A DNA stretch of 64,000 nucleotides. Source: Maratus speciosus (taxonomy: Eukaryota; Arthropoda; Arachnida; Araneae; Salticidae). The DNA lies in NCBI GenBank assembly GCA_963932465.1, contig OZ010794.1, positions 439,519,502 through 439,583,501 on the forward strand. The letters are read 5' to 3'. The notes beneath the pieces were generated by a model. That model did not search any database and was not told the origin of the DNA. It saw nothing but the letters and a program-made list of their open reading frames with translations. Made by a program: the position numbers and the translations under genes. Of the stretch, positions 35,917-48,189 are shown piece after piece (the stretch's first letter is position 1; each line of letters starts with the position of its first letter).

Positions 35917-36498
35917 CAGGGTGTTCTTGAACTCATGGGCCAAACTGTAAGGGAAGATAAAGTAAACTTAAGGAAGCAACTTTGGTATAGCATTACGGGA
36001 TCAGAAATGAAAAGTGTTCGCAAAAACAAGAAATGTTGAGAAAATGAAAACAAGCGTTTTATTGACATAACAATTACAGTAAGTGCTCAAATGTGTCACC
36101 ACCAGCATTGATATAAGCCTGGCAGCATCTAGAAAATGATTACCCTTTTGAAAGTCCCAGGTGTTTCATAAACAGTTGCAGCGGTGACTGAAAGTTTAGC
36201 AATGAGGTTATCATCGGGGTCAATTGGTGTCTAGTAGATGAGACATCCAGAATCTTTAAAAGGGTTTGCCAATCACTTGCTAGATTCTGCCAGGTCTGTA
36301 TTGATGTTGGTGGTGGCACATTAGGCTTTAACACTTACTGCAATTTTTATGTCAATAAAATTATTGTTTTCATTTTCTCAGCATTCCTTGTTTTTCGCCA
36401 ACTCTTTTCATTTCTGACCTCACATTGCTATACCAAAATTGCTCCTTTATGTGTATTTTATCTTCCTTTACAGTTTGGCTGATGAGTTCAGGGGCACG
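35917..36498. mobile_element. 582-bp foldback MITE, TA-flanked
   Basis: Inverted arms of roughly 190 bp sharing words such as CCAAACTGTAA(G/A)GGAAGATAAA and CAGAAATGAAAAG. The tips CAGGGTGTTC and CGTGCCCCTG are diverged; TA at 35915-35916 and 36499-36500. No transposase; open frames inside on the minus strand are by-products. Confidence 0.7.
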
Positions 36499-36500
36499 TA

Positions 36501-38273
36501 ATGTGAATCGTGAATGGTTCAGGCAGCAGTAACAGGATTTAAATACCTTTAAGAACAAAAAAATGGGATAAATAGACTGTAAAGATGTAGGTGGAAGTCA
36601 AATCAAAAATCAATAGCTTTCCACCTAAACTCAGATGATTGACATCAGATTGAAAAGAGTAATTTCTTTACTTCAAATGGAAGTTTTTACAGATTTACAA
36701 AAATAAATGAAATACATTTTTGACACTGAAATGTAATTTCGGAAGATCTAGTTAAAAAAACAAACAAAAAAGTAAGCAGAAGAGATGACAACTCTGGAAC
36801 TGATTAAAAAAGTTTTTTAAAATCAAAAATACACGGAATCGATCTGTTTTTCTTATTTTAGCCCCCCCCCCCCCAAATGGTTACTTTTGAAGGGTTTCAA
36901 TCTAAATTAGTAGCCATAGTCACCTGATGCTGAAAATAGTCATTTTTAGTAGCATTTTAATTGCTTAAATGGCAGCCTTGCCCCTTGAATCTACCCTTGA
37001 GATGACCAAGAAGTCAATTCTGATTATAGCAAGCTTTGCGATGCACAATCAGTAGGGTTTTCTTTAGCTTGTATGTGATGCCAAATGGTTGCACATATGA
37101 TTGTCTGAATTTCAGATATGCATAAGATTTTAGTTCATTTTTTAAATAAATATAATTATATCTAAAATTATGCGTTTGGCATGATAAAAGTGTGTTTCAT
37201 TATGCCCCAAAAAATATTTAAGAATATATAAAAATTAAGAATATATAAATAAATAAAAGATGCCCTTTGTATCTAAAGAGAAAAATCTAACATATTTACC
37301 AAAAAGCCTTTGAAAATAATTGGGAAGCAACAAATGTTAATTATAATTTTGAAGAAAGGATATTGAGATATTTGAAAATAATCAATTTAAAGTGTCCGCC
37401 CTTTTACATTACTTTTACTTTAGTTGCAACAAAATTGCGTGTTGTGACTGCTAAAGGACCAATTACAAGATGCAACTGTTTTTTGTATCTATTATTTGTA
37501 TATATTAAAAAAAAATCCATTTAGTTTCAATAGGTTATTGCCTGTATAACATAATTGTGCGCAAATTCTTAGTTGTGATCCATGATCACTGTATAAATAA
37601 ATATATTACATAACATCCCTAATAATTTAAACAATTGCATTAATAAATTCATAAATAAAAATCTATAATGTGAAAAATCTATGTGAAATGTTTAGAAGTT
37701 GCTACACACAAGAATTTTAGAAAGTTACTAAAATTATGAAAGAGTCTCCAAGATAGATAAATACTGCACAAGTAAAAAAACTGTATATTTGAAGATACAA
37801 TGAAAGATTTGTACATTCTAAAAAATAAAATGTGATTAATAATAAAATAAAAGAATTTTTATTTTAATACAAGGAATGGAATTTCTTTAAATATTAAATC
37901 TTTCATTAACTACAATCATTTTTGCAAAAGGAAATATCAAGCTGTTAATAAATTTAAATAAATAAAAGGTACAATTTACATATAAAATGAAACTGAGTTT
38001 TTAAAAAATTTATTCTGAATGAAATGGTTTTATAAACTTAAAAATTGTTTTTATTTAAAAAATTTAATGCCTTTAATTCCCCCCCCCCCCCCCCCCCCAC
38101 ACACACACAGTAGTTTTATTAACCTCTTATTTTTTTAATAGTAGAAAAGTTGCCGAAAAGACTTAATTGTAAACACAATAAAAGAGCAAAGTAATTTGTA
38201 GAAATATGTTGTAGATAATTATTTTAATTTTTCATAAAAAGGGATACAGCTGCAACAAGCAGTATTTACAAAG
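36501..38273. other. Region downstream of GTF2F1, no other gene seen
   Basis: AT-rich, with C-runs at 36863 and a longer (C)n(AC)n tract at about 38079-38109. An AATAAA on the minus strand at 38050-38055 is a possible polyadenylation signal about 220 bases past the GTF2F1 stop. Confidence 0.4.
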
Positions 38274-38481
38274 TTATTGTTTTAATGATAAATACATCTT
38301 TCCTTTGATATTACGCTTCTCCAAGTCCATTCGTTTAAGAACATCTGCAATTTTTGTCACTAACTGATCAGAACTCAATTTTGTCTTCTTGCTTTTGAAT
38401 TTATGTAACAGTTCAGATGCAGTCATGGGTTTACGAGACAGATAACGTCTAATTGCATCTTCATTAATGCCATCCAAAGAA
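38274..38481 (-). CDS. GTF2F1: GTF2F1 (TFIIF alpha/RAP74) terminal exon
   Basis: Encodes the C-terminal winged-helix domain of the large TFIIF subunit. TFIIF binds RNA polymerase II in the nucleus and acts in initiation and early elongation; in the family this domain contacts the FCP1 phosphatase and TFIIB. The peptide NEDAIRRYLSRKPMTASELL, then KKTKLSSDQ and GKMYLSLKQ, follows the known vertebrate pattern closely (RRYLTRKPMTT ... KTGLSSEQ ... KMHFSLK). The domain appears complete and the exon ends in TAA at 38274-38276. The acceptor is TAG at 38482-38484 on the minus strand, preceded by a run of about 27 T. Phase joins the previous exon as AA|T (Asn). High confidence. Confidence 0.95.
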
Positions 38482-38636
38482 CTAGAAAAAAAAAAAAAAA
38501 AAAAAAAAAAAAATAGAATAAGACTATTCCCAAAATTTATCACAGTAACATACATTATTATAATTATTATTTTTCTTTTAATAATAAAACCATAAATAAT
38601 TTTGAACAAGGTCTCGAGCCTTCTAATTGTAATCTA

Positions 38637-39089
38637 CCTGGTGTCCTAAAAAGAAATGACTGATTTTAAAATTCAATAACTTGCAAACGGTGACAGATAT
38701 TTAAAAAATTCTTGCAGGAGGGTTATGCATGAGGTCAAAAGTTTTTTTTACAGTGATTTTCGATTTTAGTTCGAATTACAAACAATAGATGGCGCTGTGA
38801 TCAACAGATGCTAAATTCAAGCTCAATTTTTGGTCCTTCGGGACCCACTTAATACATTTCCATCTCCTTTTTCTGCATGGAAGAAGGGATCAACCAAAAA
38901 ACGAGCCTGTTTTTAGCGCCTATTGCTTACAGCACCATCTATTGTTTGTAATTTGAACTAAAATCGAAAATCACTGTAAAAAAACTTTTGACCTTATGCA
39001 TAACGCCCCTGCAAGAAATTTTTAAATATCTGTCACCGTTTGCAAGTTATTGAATTTTAAAATCAGTCAGTCCTTTTTAGGACACCCGG
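38637..39089. mobile_element. 453-bp foldback MITE, TA-flanked (mariner-type)
   Basis: Nearly the whole element folds back. Arms of about 185 bp with tips CCTGGTGTCCTAAAAAG and CCGGGTGTCCTAAAAAGG, flanked by TA (38635-38636 and 39090-39091). The arms include CAATAACTTGCAAACGGTG and TAGATGG(C/T)GCTGT. Non-coding. It sits in the last GTF2F1 intron about 155 bp from the acceptor. Confidence 0.85.
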
Positions 39090-40617
39090 TATATTCTAGG
39101 AACACTTCTAAGAGACTGTATTTCTATTCTATGGGCAGACTAAGTATAAACGAATTTCAAGAGAAATGTTAATCTTTATTATATATGTACTTTTTAACAA
39201 TGCCACTTGGAGTGCTATTATTCAATATACTAATCTTTGAAAAATTTCTCAAAACAAAAAGTGCTTTTCTTGCTGTTAAATTCTGAAAGTATATGAAATT
39301 ATAAAAAATATAATCTATATTTCAAAGAACAATCTGTAAATTGAAATTATATGAACCCCCTTCTGCTCTAATCCCCCCCCCCCCATCCCACACACACCCA
39401 AAAAGTGTTCTAAGTCAATCCTACATCTATTGTATTGAGGGTATTGACATGATTCTCCAATATTCTACTAAACGCACTAACTACTAACAAAATACATTCA
39501 AATTATTTAAAAACTTTTTTGATTTGCATCTTCAAGCAACTATTCCAGTTATAGCACACTATCAAAATTATATACTGCTAAGGAAAATCGTAAATATGTC
39601 AATTTACTTTCACCAAAGTATGTAATTTGTTTATGATTATAAAATTTAAAAGGATCATACACACATCAGTGTTTTCTTTCTTGTCTAAAGATATTTCCCA
39701 ATTTTAAGAAAACAAGGTTGCAGAAAGGTACCATTGAAACTCTCATCTTGAATTACCTCATCTCCACAATATAATGTCTTTTACAATCAACAAACTTTTA
39801 ATCATCTTCTGAATCTGAACAAAATAAGAACACTTTTATTCCCGACTGTGAATTCAATTGACAAAATTGAATAATAGGTACAGATTAAATTTCTGAGTTT
39901 AGCATAAAGATTGTAATATGAACAATGCATACAAGCACAATAGAATAAATAATAATAGATAAACAATTTTCTATAGGCTGTAGGTATAAATAACATATTT
40001 AGATCATTTAGTAAGTAATTTGACTATTTTTCAATTTTTAAAAATATTTTTTTAGTTTAATTCGGTTTCTTATGATACACCTTTTTTTTCTATCATAAAG
40101 CAATGTATGGTTACCAAGAATTGTTGGTTTCCAAACCTGTAAATAAATAGTATTAAGGAGCATAATCTACATTTTTATACTTTAATCAGTAATATTATAA
40201 TTAGTAATTGGAGAAATACTAAAAACTGCAAATAAACAATTTCATCAATTAATAGCACAAATAACAAAACAAACAAAATGTCAAGGCAACAATTCTTAAA
40301 TTTGTACTTTGTAAAATTATTGTAGTTGCATAAATTTAAACATTTTTATGCTCAATAAAACTTACTTTTTTCAAGCATATTGTTTACAAGTTCAAGGATT
40401 TAAACTTATAAACAATTATTTAACAAAATATCTTTAGAATCATTGTAAATTATGTTAATCTTATATTTTAATACATTTTCACATAATAATAACATATAAT
40501 GATTTTAATCAATTACAAAAAACGTATTCAATTTAAATTTCAGCTTAAATCATTTGATTAATATTCTTAGCACACTAGTACAGATATTGAATAGATAATA
40601 TTTTAAAAAATATTATA

Positions 40618-40973
40618 CAGTAAACTCTCGATTAACCGCGATACCACCCAATAAAAAAAAAAAATAAATAAAAAAGCAAGACAATGACAAATGATATGTC
40701 TACTGGAAGTGATAATGATGACCAGCAGAATGAGGTGGGTCAAAAAATTCCAAATGAGCAACTAAAACCACTGATTTGTGGAATGAAGCAAAGAAGCTAC
40801 TTGAACAGCAAATTAACATTTGTAATTATGTTACACATATTAATACTTTATACATTTCATACAATTATTTTGTACATTACTTAATACTTATAATAAAGTG
40901 TTTCGAATTACGGAAAACCCCTTATCCAGAATATATCAGATTCCAAGCATTCTGCATAACAGATCCAATACTG
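40618..40973 (+). mobile_element. Internally deleted pogo/Tigger element
   Basis: The left end CAGTAAACTCTCGATTAACC is a typical Tigger tip. The right end ...CAATACTG is flanked by TA (40616-40617 and 40974-40975). The interior keeps short coding traces (WNEAKKLLEQQIN and GSDNDDQQNE), compatible with the transposase C-terminal region in two frames. Mostly deleted. Confidence 0.65.
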
Positions 40974-41608
40974 TACATTGTACTTTCTGGATATGTATAT
41001 TATGAGAAGAGATTTCTACTTTGAATAACAGCATATTAATTTTCAGCGTTGGCACAGTTTAACCAATCATTTTAAACCATGGCTTAATCCTTTCAAGGTC
41101 GGTGGTCAAATGGTGTGATCACTTAAAAAAAAAAAAAAGAAAAAAAAAAGAGAGGTTTAGAGCAACTTTATTATATTTTCTCTTTTTTGGAATTCAAGTG
41201 TTTAAAATTATTGGATATAAATAATTTCTACTTTTAGCACTTTTAGCAGTGACATCAAAAGCCTCGTCATCACATAACTGAATTTTTTTTAAATGTAAAT
41301 CAGAGTCATATGAACAAAATAAGCTAGGTATAACTAGATTTGGCAAACCGAAAATAAGTTAAATTAAATTAATTATTAATAAAAAGCTGTAATGATTTAC
41401 CATTTTCACAGAAAGCTGACATTTGGCCAGTGTCTAGAAGCGAAATAAAACCAGAAAAATTCAAAGCAAAATAAATGTCAAATTTTATCACCGGCCGCTT
41501 TATTAAATTGGGTTTGACAGACTCTTTTGGCAGAATCAAGTTTTTCTGAAAGAGCACAAAATTTTCTATATAAAATGCTCTAAGAGTGATCAATATCCTT
41601 GATGACGG

Positions 41609-41845
41609 CCCCACCAGTGGCTGAGAGGTTCTGCTCTCGAAACTGATAGACGGGAAGTGCTGGGTTCGATCCCAATCGCGCCTGTCGGCCTAATCGTTCG
41701 GAGTTTTCGTGGTTTTCTTCGAGCCATGGATTTCCATGCGTTAATACGGGTTAGGTTCCCTTAGAAAGACCCCCACGAAGGGCACTCCTCCTTGGTCCTA
41801 TATCCCTAGTGTAGATAATCGGCCGTCACAAATCAACCAACCATA
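41609..41845 (+). mobile_element. tRNA-derived SINE
   Basis: 237 bp with an A-box-like TGGCTGAGAGG at 41618-41628 and a perfect B box GGTTCGATCCC at 41663-41673, followed by a non-tRNA body and a CAACCAACC-type tail. It is flanked by a 7-bp target duplication ATGACGG (41602-41608 and 41846-41852). The head resembles a tRNA with a long variable arm but does not fold as an intact tRNA gene. It would have been spread by reverse transcriptase of another element. Confidence 0.85.
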
Positions 41846-42964
41846 ATGACGGTAAAACATTATAGCTTTTTAATAATAATTAATTTCATTAAACATATTT
41901 TCGGCCTGTCAAACCTAGCTCATTTTGTTTGTATGAATTTTTACTATCGATTTACAGAAAATTTTTCCAATTTTGCGATGCTGAGGCTTTTGATGTCACC
42001 GGCTCCCACACTATGAGTCATAGTGAGTCTAGATCAGGTTTATATGTATATAAGATGAAAATCAGCACATATTGATGAACATGTCTGACGCCTTAAAGAC
42101 TTATCATAAAATATGTCAAATTAGCACAGAAAAAAAATGTAAAAAGTTTTCAATATTTAGCTTAAAATATTTTCATTGAAAAAAAGGCAGATTATTTCAG
42201 CGCAATTAATAATATAACAAGATGGTCTTTAAGAGTTTGGTCAAACTGTAAAAAAAAAGTGTCTCAATTGGGAAGATTATCTTTTAAGAATTTAAAAAAG
42301 AAATCTAAGATAAAAAATTGAATAAGAGGACATTCAAAAATTGGATGTCAATTATAGCATTTCAATAATACCAATCTCTGTTACCTGCTAAATCTAATTG
42401 TCAAATATGCTGATTTAGAATTACCACTCAAAAAATAAAATCTCAAGTATTTTAATATAAAATAATTCGTTAACGTCCTCATATATTAATGTTTATGTAA
42501 AAAAGTTAACCATTCAAGAGATACTATCTTGAAGAAGAATTTGTTTATTATTGTAAAATAATAATTAGGTCAAGAGGAAAACATTAAAATATTCAGCATT
42601 CACTGCAAAAAGATACTACAGTCAAGGTTGAAAAAATATTTTATTGAAGATATTGGCTATTAAAAATCAACTAGAAAAGATCATTTCTGCTTTTAAATTT
42701 TTAAATCAATATATTTTTTTTAAATATTTTTTTACTTTTAACTAAAATATGTAGCAAGCTATATTTAAATGTTCTATAACACAATCAAACCCACTATCTA
42801 TCCTGAACCTAACTACAAAATCGGAGAAAAATCGAGATAAGTTCATTTGAGGCATCATCATTTCATAAAAAAATGCCTAAAATTATATAATTTTATTAAC
42901 TTTTAATTTAGCCATTTAAGTAATGTTTATTTTAACACAGCTTAGACAAAAAGTCTGTTTGTTA

Positions 42965-43086
42965 ATGTCAGACGAACGTCTATTTGCACGCTTTTTGTTT
43001 CAACATGAAAAAGAAACACATGCTACCGAAGGTGTAGGGATCCATTAAGAAACAAAAAAGTGTGCAAACAGACGTTCATCTGACAT
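42965..43086. mobile_element. 122-bp foldback MITE, TA-flanked
   Basis: Inverted arms of about 40 bp, ATGTCAGACGAACGTCT then TTGCAC and TTTTTGTTTC, flanked by TA (42963-42964 and 43087-43088). Non-coding. Confidence 0.7.
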
Positions 43087-43488
43087 TAGTGTCAGCTTGA
43101 TGGCTAGTTAAATCTTTGAGTACATAACAACTTTTTGTAAAGATACTGTGTACTTTAAGATCAATATTTTCAGTAGTTTAGAAAACTGGTTAATTTTTTT
43201 TTTTTTTTTTTTTTTTTGCTTATTTTACTGTTGTTCTCCCACCTTTTTTAAAACTGGCAGTTTTAGAGGAGAAGTGTTAACAACAATAACCATTACTTCT
43301 CAAAAGAAGGTGTAAAGACTCAATTTCTAAATGTCAAATCATTCCAGGAATTCCTTATGAAAAGTTTTCTTTTGGATAAAAAATCCTAATTACTCATTTA
43401 ATGTTTCTGACAGAAAAATCAGAGATATCAGATAACAAGTACTTCAAAGAAAATATTTTGAATAGCTGTGGGAAAAAAAATATATATA

Positions 43489-44120
43489 CAATTGACTCTC
43501 TCAAATCTGCAACCCTAAAATCCACAAACGCCTGAAATCCACACATTATCACAGATGTAAACATTGAAACTTTCAGTTCAGATGTAGGGGCAAAATTAGA
43601 GAATTTTTTATTTTTATATCATTCCGTGTGTTTTTTAATTTTAATATGTAATTCTTGATAATATGACTGAACTCGGGGTTTTTCATGAAAGAAGTACATA
43701 ATTTATTTCTGAAAAAAATAAAGTTATTTCTGATATATCTGGTAATTACAATTTTATTACCAAATATATTTATGTATTAATCAAGCTTTTTTGGTTATTA
43801 AGACTGGCTAAGCCTGAAATAAAACTTCCTTACTTTACAATTTTGATGTGAATTAATTGGATACCTTTATGAGGAAATTTTCATTGAATAATTCAAGGAA
43901 AATGTATCTCATCTTTATTATGCATATTTAATTATACATTATTAATTAGTTACTTGACCTTTACTTTTAATAATTTAATCATTTTTTAAATTATCTTACT
44001 TTTTATCATTTTAGTTCATTACTTTACTAATTATTTTAATATTTTACTATATTGCAATCATTCATTTATAATTTCGATTGCATTATTACTGGTCCCAAGC
44101 TGTGCAGATTTAAGGGAGTC
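43489..44120. mobile_element. Tigger-like non-autonomous element
   Basis: The left end GACTCTCTCAAATCTGCA and the complement of the right end GACTCCCTTAAATCTGCA are inverted and TA-flanked. The extreme left tip does not match well. An opposite-orientation relative lies at about 59463-59800. Confidence 0.55.
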
Positions 44121-46700
44121 TATATATATAAATATATTCATGAAACTACATCAAATATCTATTATTATTAATCAAAAGATTCATAATAGGATTTTCAAAA
44201 TATCAGTGTTTTATTGTGTACAGCAATTAATTCTTTGAAGGTAAGATTTAGTTATTGTAATAATGTTTAATTCATAAATGATATTAATTTTCTACATAAC
44301 TGGATGGTAATTATTTAATTTGAATTATTTTCAAATGAAGTTATTACTTATATAAAACAATATCAAACATACATATATATATGAAACTGGAAGTTTTTCT
44401 TTTCCTTTTTTTTACTTGCATCCTCTTCATACATAAAAATTCCCATGTTTTTTTTTAAAATTTATTTATTTATTTTTTTTGGTGGTGGTGGGGAGAGCAA
44501 AAAGTTTAACGAGAAAAATTTTGATGATTAAATATTTATTTATTGCACTATAGGGCATAAAAAAATAATTAGAATTTCACAATTTTAAACTTTGTGTATC
44601 GGCAAGGGGAGGGGCAAAATTTGGTGATGATGGGTAATTTAGTAACAATTATTTAATTTAGATGTCATATAATTTTTTTTAATAAAAATTGTTTTTACTT
44701 GAAACTAATAAATATGCGGGAAATATATATATATATATTTAAGATTTAAAATTTTGCTTGTTGGGGAAGAGGTGTGAAAAGGGCAGAAACGGCTATTGTA
44801 AGGAGATGGAATGTGCACAATTATTTATTTATTGTAAGAACAATGTAGCAAATAGAACAGAAAATTCTATATATTTAAAAAATTTAAAATTTGTGTGTTG
44901 AGACATTGGAGATGGGAAGCAAAGGGAGCAGACATTTGGAGGTAGAATTTAGATAAAAATTTGTAAAAAGTGGTGCTACCTAACCTACGTTTATACTTGC
45001 CACTTACAGCTTTATACTTAACTTTTCTTTTAAATTTAACAACATGTCTTTGTTAATTTTCTTTGCTGTAACTTTGGTATTTTAGGTTTATTTTATTTTA
45101 GCAGAAGTTATTTTTTTTATTTAAACAAAGCATCACTTGTTTTCTTAGAATTTAAGAAGATGGCATTAATGTGTTAAATTCACTTCAGTATCGGCACGTT
45201 TCATCAATTTGCACAGACTTCGTTTATAAAGGAGCTTCATTTATGTACTCATGGATGGTGTTGGCTCTTCTGATTAGATTGGTACACAATTGGCTGATCT
45301 GGAACACACCTCATACATGAGTAGAATTTCTCAATTCTCTTTTTCAAATGTATATAAGAAGTGTGATAATATGAGGTAAAGTTGCTTTTGTATTTGTTTT
45401 TCCTCCCCCCCCCCCCCCCTGCTTGTTTGCTTAATTTATCTGTTCTTTAAAATTGTTCTCATTATTCTACTTTAAATATGGTTTAATTTTCGTTCAGTTA
45501 ATCATTTTCACACAGTTTTAGTTTAAATGAATAACTTCCAGGAAAATAGTTTTATACTGTTATGATTTAAAGATTCTTTTAAGTTAATTTTATTTACGAT
45601 GAACAGTTTAATCAACTTTGTCTTTTAGTTACAGTTTAATCGAGTGAAGCACCAATACGAGTACAATGTGGACTCTGATATATAAGTTTAAATATCCTGG
45701 TTATTGTTTCCGAATATTGTTCGTAATACAGTCATGAAATCTTTCAGTACTAAGAAATAGAAAGATGCTTTCAACAAAGGAGTATTAACTATTTAAATTT
45801 TATCTATGTCAGATTTGAATTTTGAATATGTTATGAAGCTATGTTTTTAACTGTTTAGCAATTAAGTTTTATCTATTTTTTTTTTTGTCTGTATATTGAG
45901 AGTTTAAACAAAGTTTGCCGACACTAATAACATACTTTTTATTGACTCGCGAACACAACACTGGGTTTTTCCATTATGCAACTAACGGATTCTGCTGTTA
46001 CTTTATAATAAGTGAGAGACCTGTATTACACAGGCTAAGAAGTGGAAATATACCAAAACGTGCACAAATTTTACCTTTGTGCTAGTTGTCATTTATGAAA
46101 TTTATTGTTTTTAGTTATAATAGATTTCTTAGATATAATCCCATCCCTCTTCCTTATTTGGAGAAAACGGACTGCAAATTTTTAAAAATGTGTCTCATTA
46201 CTCTTTAAACATCTCTGGAATCTAACTCTCTAATAAAATTTCTTTTCTTAAACTTTTGTAAATTCCAAGATTTAATATTTGGTCATTCAATACCATAAAT
46301 AAAATATAATTAATTAATAAAAAATTCAGCTTTATAATATTGAAGATGTTTAAAAGCTGTCATGTGAAATTTGTAGAATTTATGTGCAGTGATCATTCTA
46401 CAAAGTTAATCTCTCTCATTAGATACTCATACCCAGACTTAGATAAAATGTAAAACTGTCTGCGAACTCTAATTTCTTAAAAATTTTCTGCAAAAAAATA
46501 CCGCGCCCCTCCCGAGTCCTATATCGCCGCTAACAGCAAAAATGAAAAGTTATATGCGAGTGGAGTGCCACTAAGCAACACCACTAAAAGAAAAATATTA
46601 ATTTACAAGCATTATTCAAACTCAGTCAAGAAATGTAGTATTGAATGGTATGCTTAATACAGACAACTAATGAATGAAAGAAAAACTAATGAAAAATTAA
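44121..46700. other. Intronic AT-rich DNA, no feature supported
   Basis: TA microsatellites (44110-44135, 44720-44735), a run of about 14 C at 45404 and no recognisable coding sequence. Confidence 0.4.
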
Positions 46701-46729
46701 AAAATATATATTTATTACTAGGTCAGGGG

Positions 46730-47147
46730 TCTGTCCAGACTTTTCTCACAGGGTCCTGTTTTTGTGAAATTGTGAAGTTTTTCTTATTTTTGTGAAAATT
46801 CTAGTCATAATTTTGTGAATTTTAAATTATCGATGCCTTCCTGTTCTATCCTTCATATATATAAAAAGCTAAGTAATATGCTCTTTGGGTCTTTGGTGAA
46901 TTCAACTGCTTACTTACAGGCCAGATTTAATTTTTAAATTACTAAATTTGTGAATAGTTCAATGTGAAAGTGAAAAAATTCTGTGAAAGGTCTATTTAAG
47001 AGACAAATAATTTTGTGAAGGGTCCTGTTTTGGAATAAAATGTTTTGTGAAGGGTCCTGTTTGAGGACCCTTCAGGACCTGGTTGAGGATAAATTATTTT
47101 GTGAAGGGTCCTTTAAAGGACCTAAAATTTTCCTAAACATATCCCTG
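46730..47147. mobile_element. Element with GTGAAGGGTCCTGTTT internal repeats
   Basis: The left end CAGGGGTCTGTCCAGAC and the complement of the right end, CAGGGATATGTTTAGGA, are weakly inverted. Near the right end GTGAAGGGTCCT occurs several times. The target duplication is not clear. Confidence 0.4.
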
Positions 47148-47148
47148 T

Positions 47149-47245
47149 GGTTGACCAAAAAGTTCTGGGAAATTTGTACTCCTATATATGATACAAATTC
47201 TGGCAACTATTAGCTTAAAAATTTCCCAGAACTTTTTGCTCAACC
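47149..47245. mobile_element. 97-bp foldback MITE, mariner-like tips
   Basis: GGTTGACCAAAAAGTTCTGG and the complement CCAGAACTTTTTGCTCAACC pair over about 28 bp around a short loop. The tips resemble mariner termini. TA is present on the right only. Confidence 0.6.
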
Positions 47246-47858
47246 TAATAAAATGTGAAATATTTTAATCATTAACTTATATAAAGATATCAATTTATGA
47301 TTGCTCAACAAAACTGTTATTTTATTAATCTATAAAATAACTGAAATATGAATAAATGAATGTTAAAATAAAAAAGTTATTAGTCCATGAATGGAAGAGA
47401 TAAACTCTTACTCGTCACTTTATCTACTGTTTTTTAGATGAACCATTCCTTAATATTGTGACTCTTTCTTAAAAATTTTAAAAACTTTTTTTTTTCTCCA
47501 GTTGAAAAATAGTCTGCAGACTTTCTCAAGAGTCTGCGACGTGCATTGCACTGATTCTCCGCCCGGAGTCTTGATATATTTTTTTTTATAACGAAATTTG
47601 TAAAAAAAAAAAAAAAAACATCAAAAGTGTCTGCAAACTTTGAAAATTTTCTGTGAATGGTGTTCGCGTGTTCGTCTATATTATCAGACTCTGCTCATAC
47701 CATCATTTTATTTCCAGGAAACAAATGTATATTTGGCACAGAGCGGTACAAGAAAGAATTATATTTTTATTGCAGAAATATGACTCCTGCATCTCTCACA
47801 ACAATAACAACAACAAAACAGTTTATTAAAAAAGCTTTTAGATATATTTTTTACTCAC

Positions 47859-47958
47859 TTTACAAATGTTGTACTTCCACTAGCATGACTCTCTAATTTA
47901 ATCTTCTTGGATGCAGATATTGGAGTCTCTGACAACTTCCTTTTGGATAATTTATTAC
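47859..47958 (-). CDS. GTF2F1: GTF2F1 penultimate exon
   Basis: 100-bp exon with acceptor TTTAG (minus strand, just right of 47958) and donor GTGAGT after 47859. It encodes a basic linker, NKLSKRKLSETPISASKKIK then LESHASGSTTFV. This matches the position and character of the segment before the winged-helix domain in other RAP74 proteins, where KR-rich and Ser/Thr-rich sequence precedes it. Phase fits both neighbours: the first two bases complete a Gly codon and the last two give Asn with the next exon. It is short and low in complexity, so the call rests on splice sites, phase and context. Confidence 0.85.
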
Positions 47959-48189
47959 CTAAACAATAAATAAATTTCAAAATATTATTTCTAGATTAAT
48001 GGACATTTCTTTCAAAGCTTAGACTTTCATCTTGCATAATTATTAGCAGAAGACAACAAAAAAGAAGGAAGCGAGAATACTGTTTTAAACATAAAAACAC
48101 TGCTTTTGTAATCTGAGTACAATTTTATAATTTACTAAGCTGAGTACAATTTTGTAATTTACTACTATTAACGTATTGCTAGTGCTATG

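Larger units (their letters stand above)
38482..47858 (-). other. GTF2F1 intron (about 9.4 kb) rich in transposons
   Basis: Bounded by donor GTGAGT (minus strand, 47853-47858) and a T-rich acceptor ending TAG at 38482-38484. Holds a 453-bp mariner-type MITE, a Tigger remnant, a tRNA-derived SINE, a 122-bp MITE, a Tigger-like non-autonomous element and several homopolymer runs. No other gene seen. Confidence 0.8.

Noticed and set aside
41609..41690. Functional tRNA gene
   Set aside because: The A and B boxes are present but the arms do not form a full cloverleaf, and the sequence is the head of a longer unit with a tail and a target duplication, i.e. a SINE.
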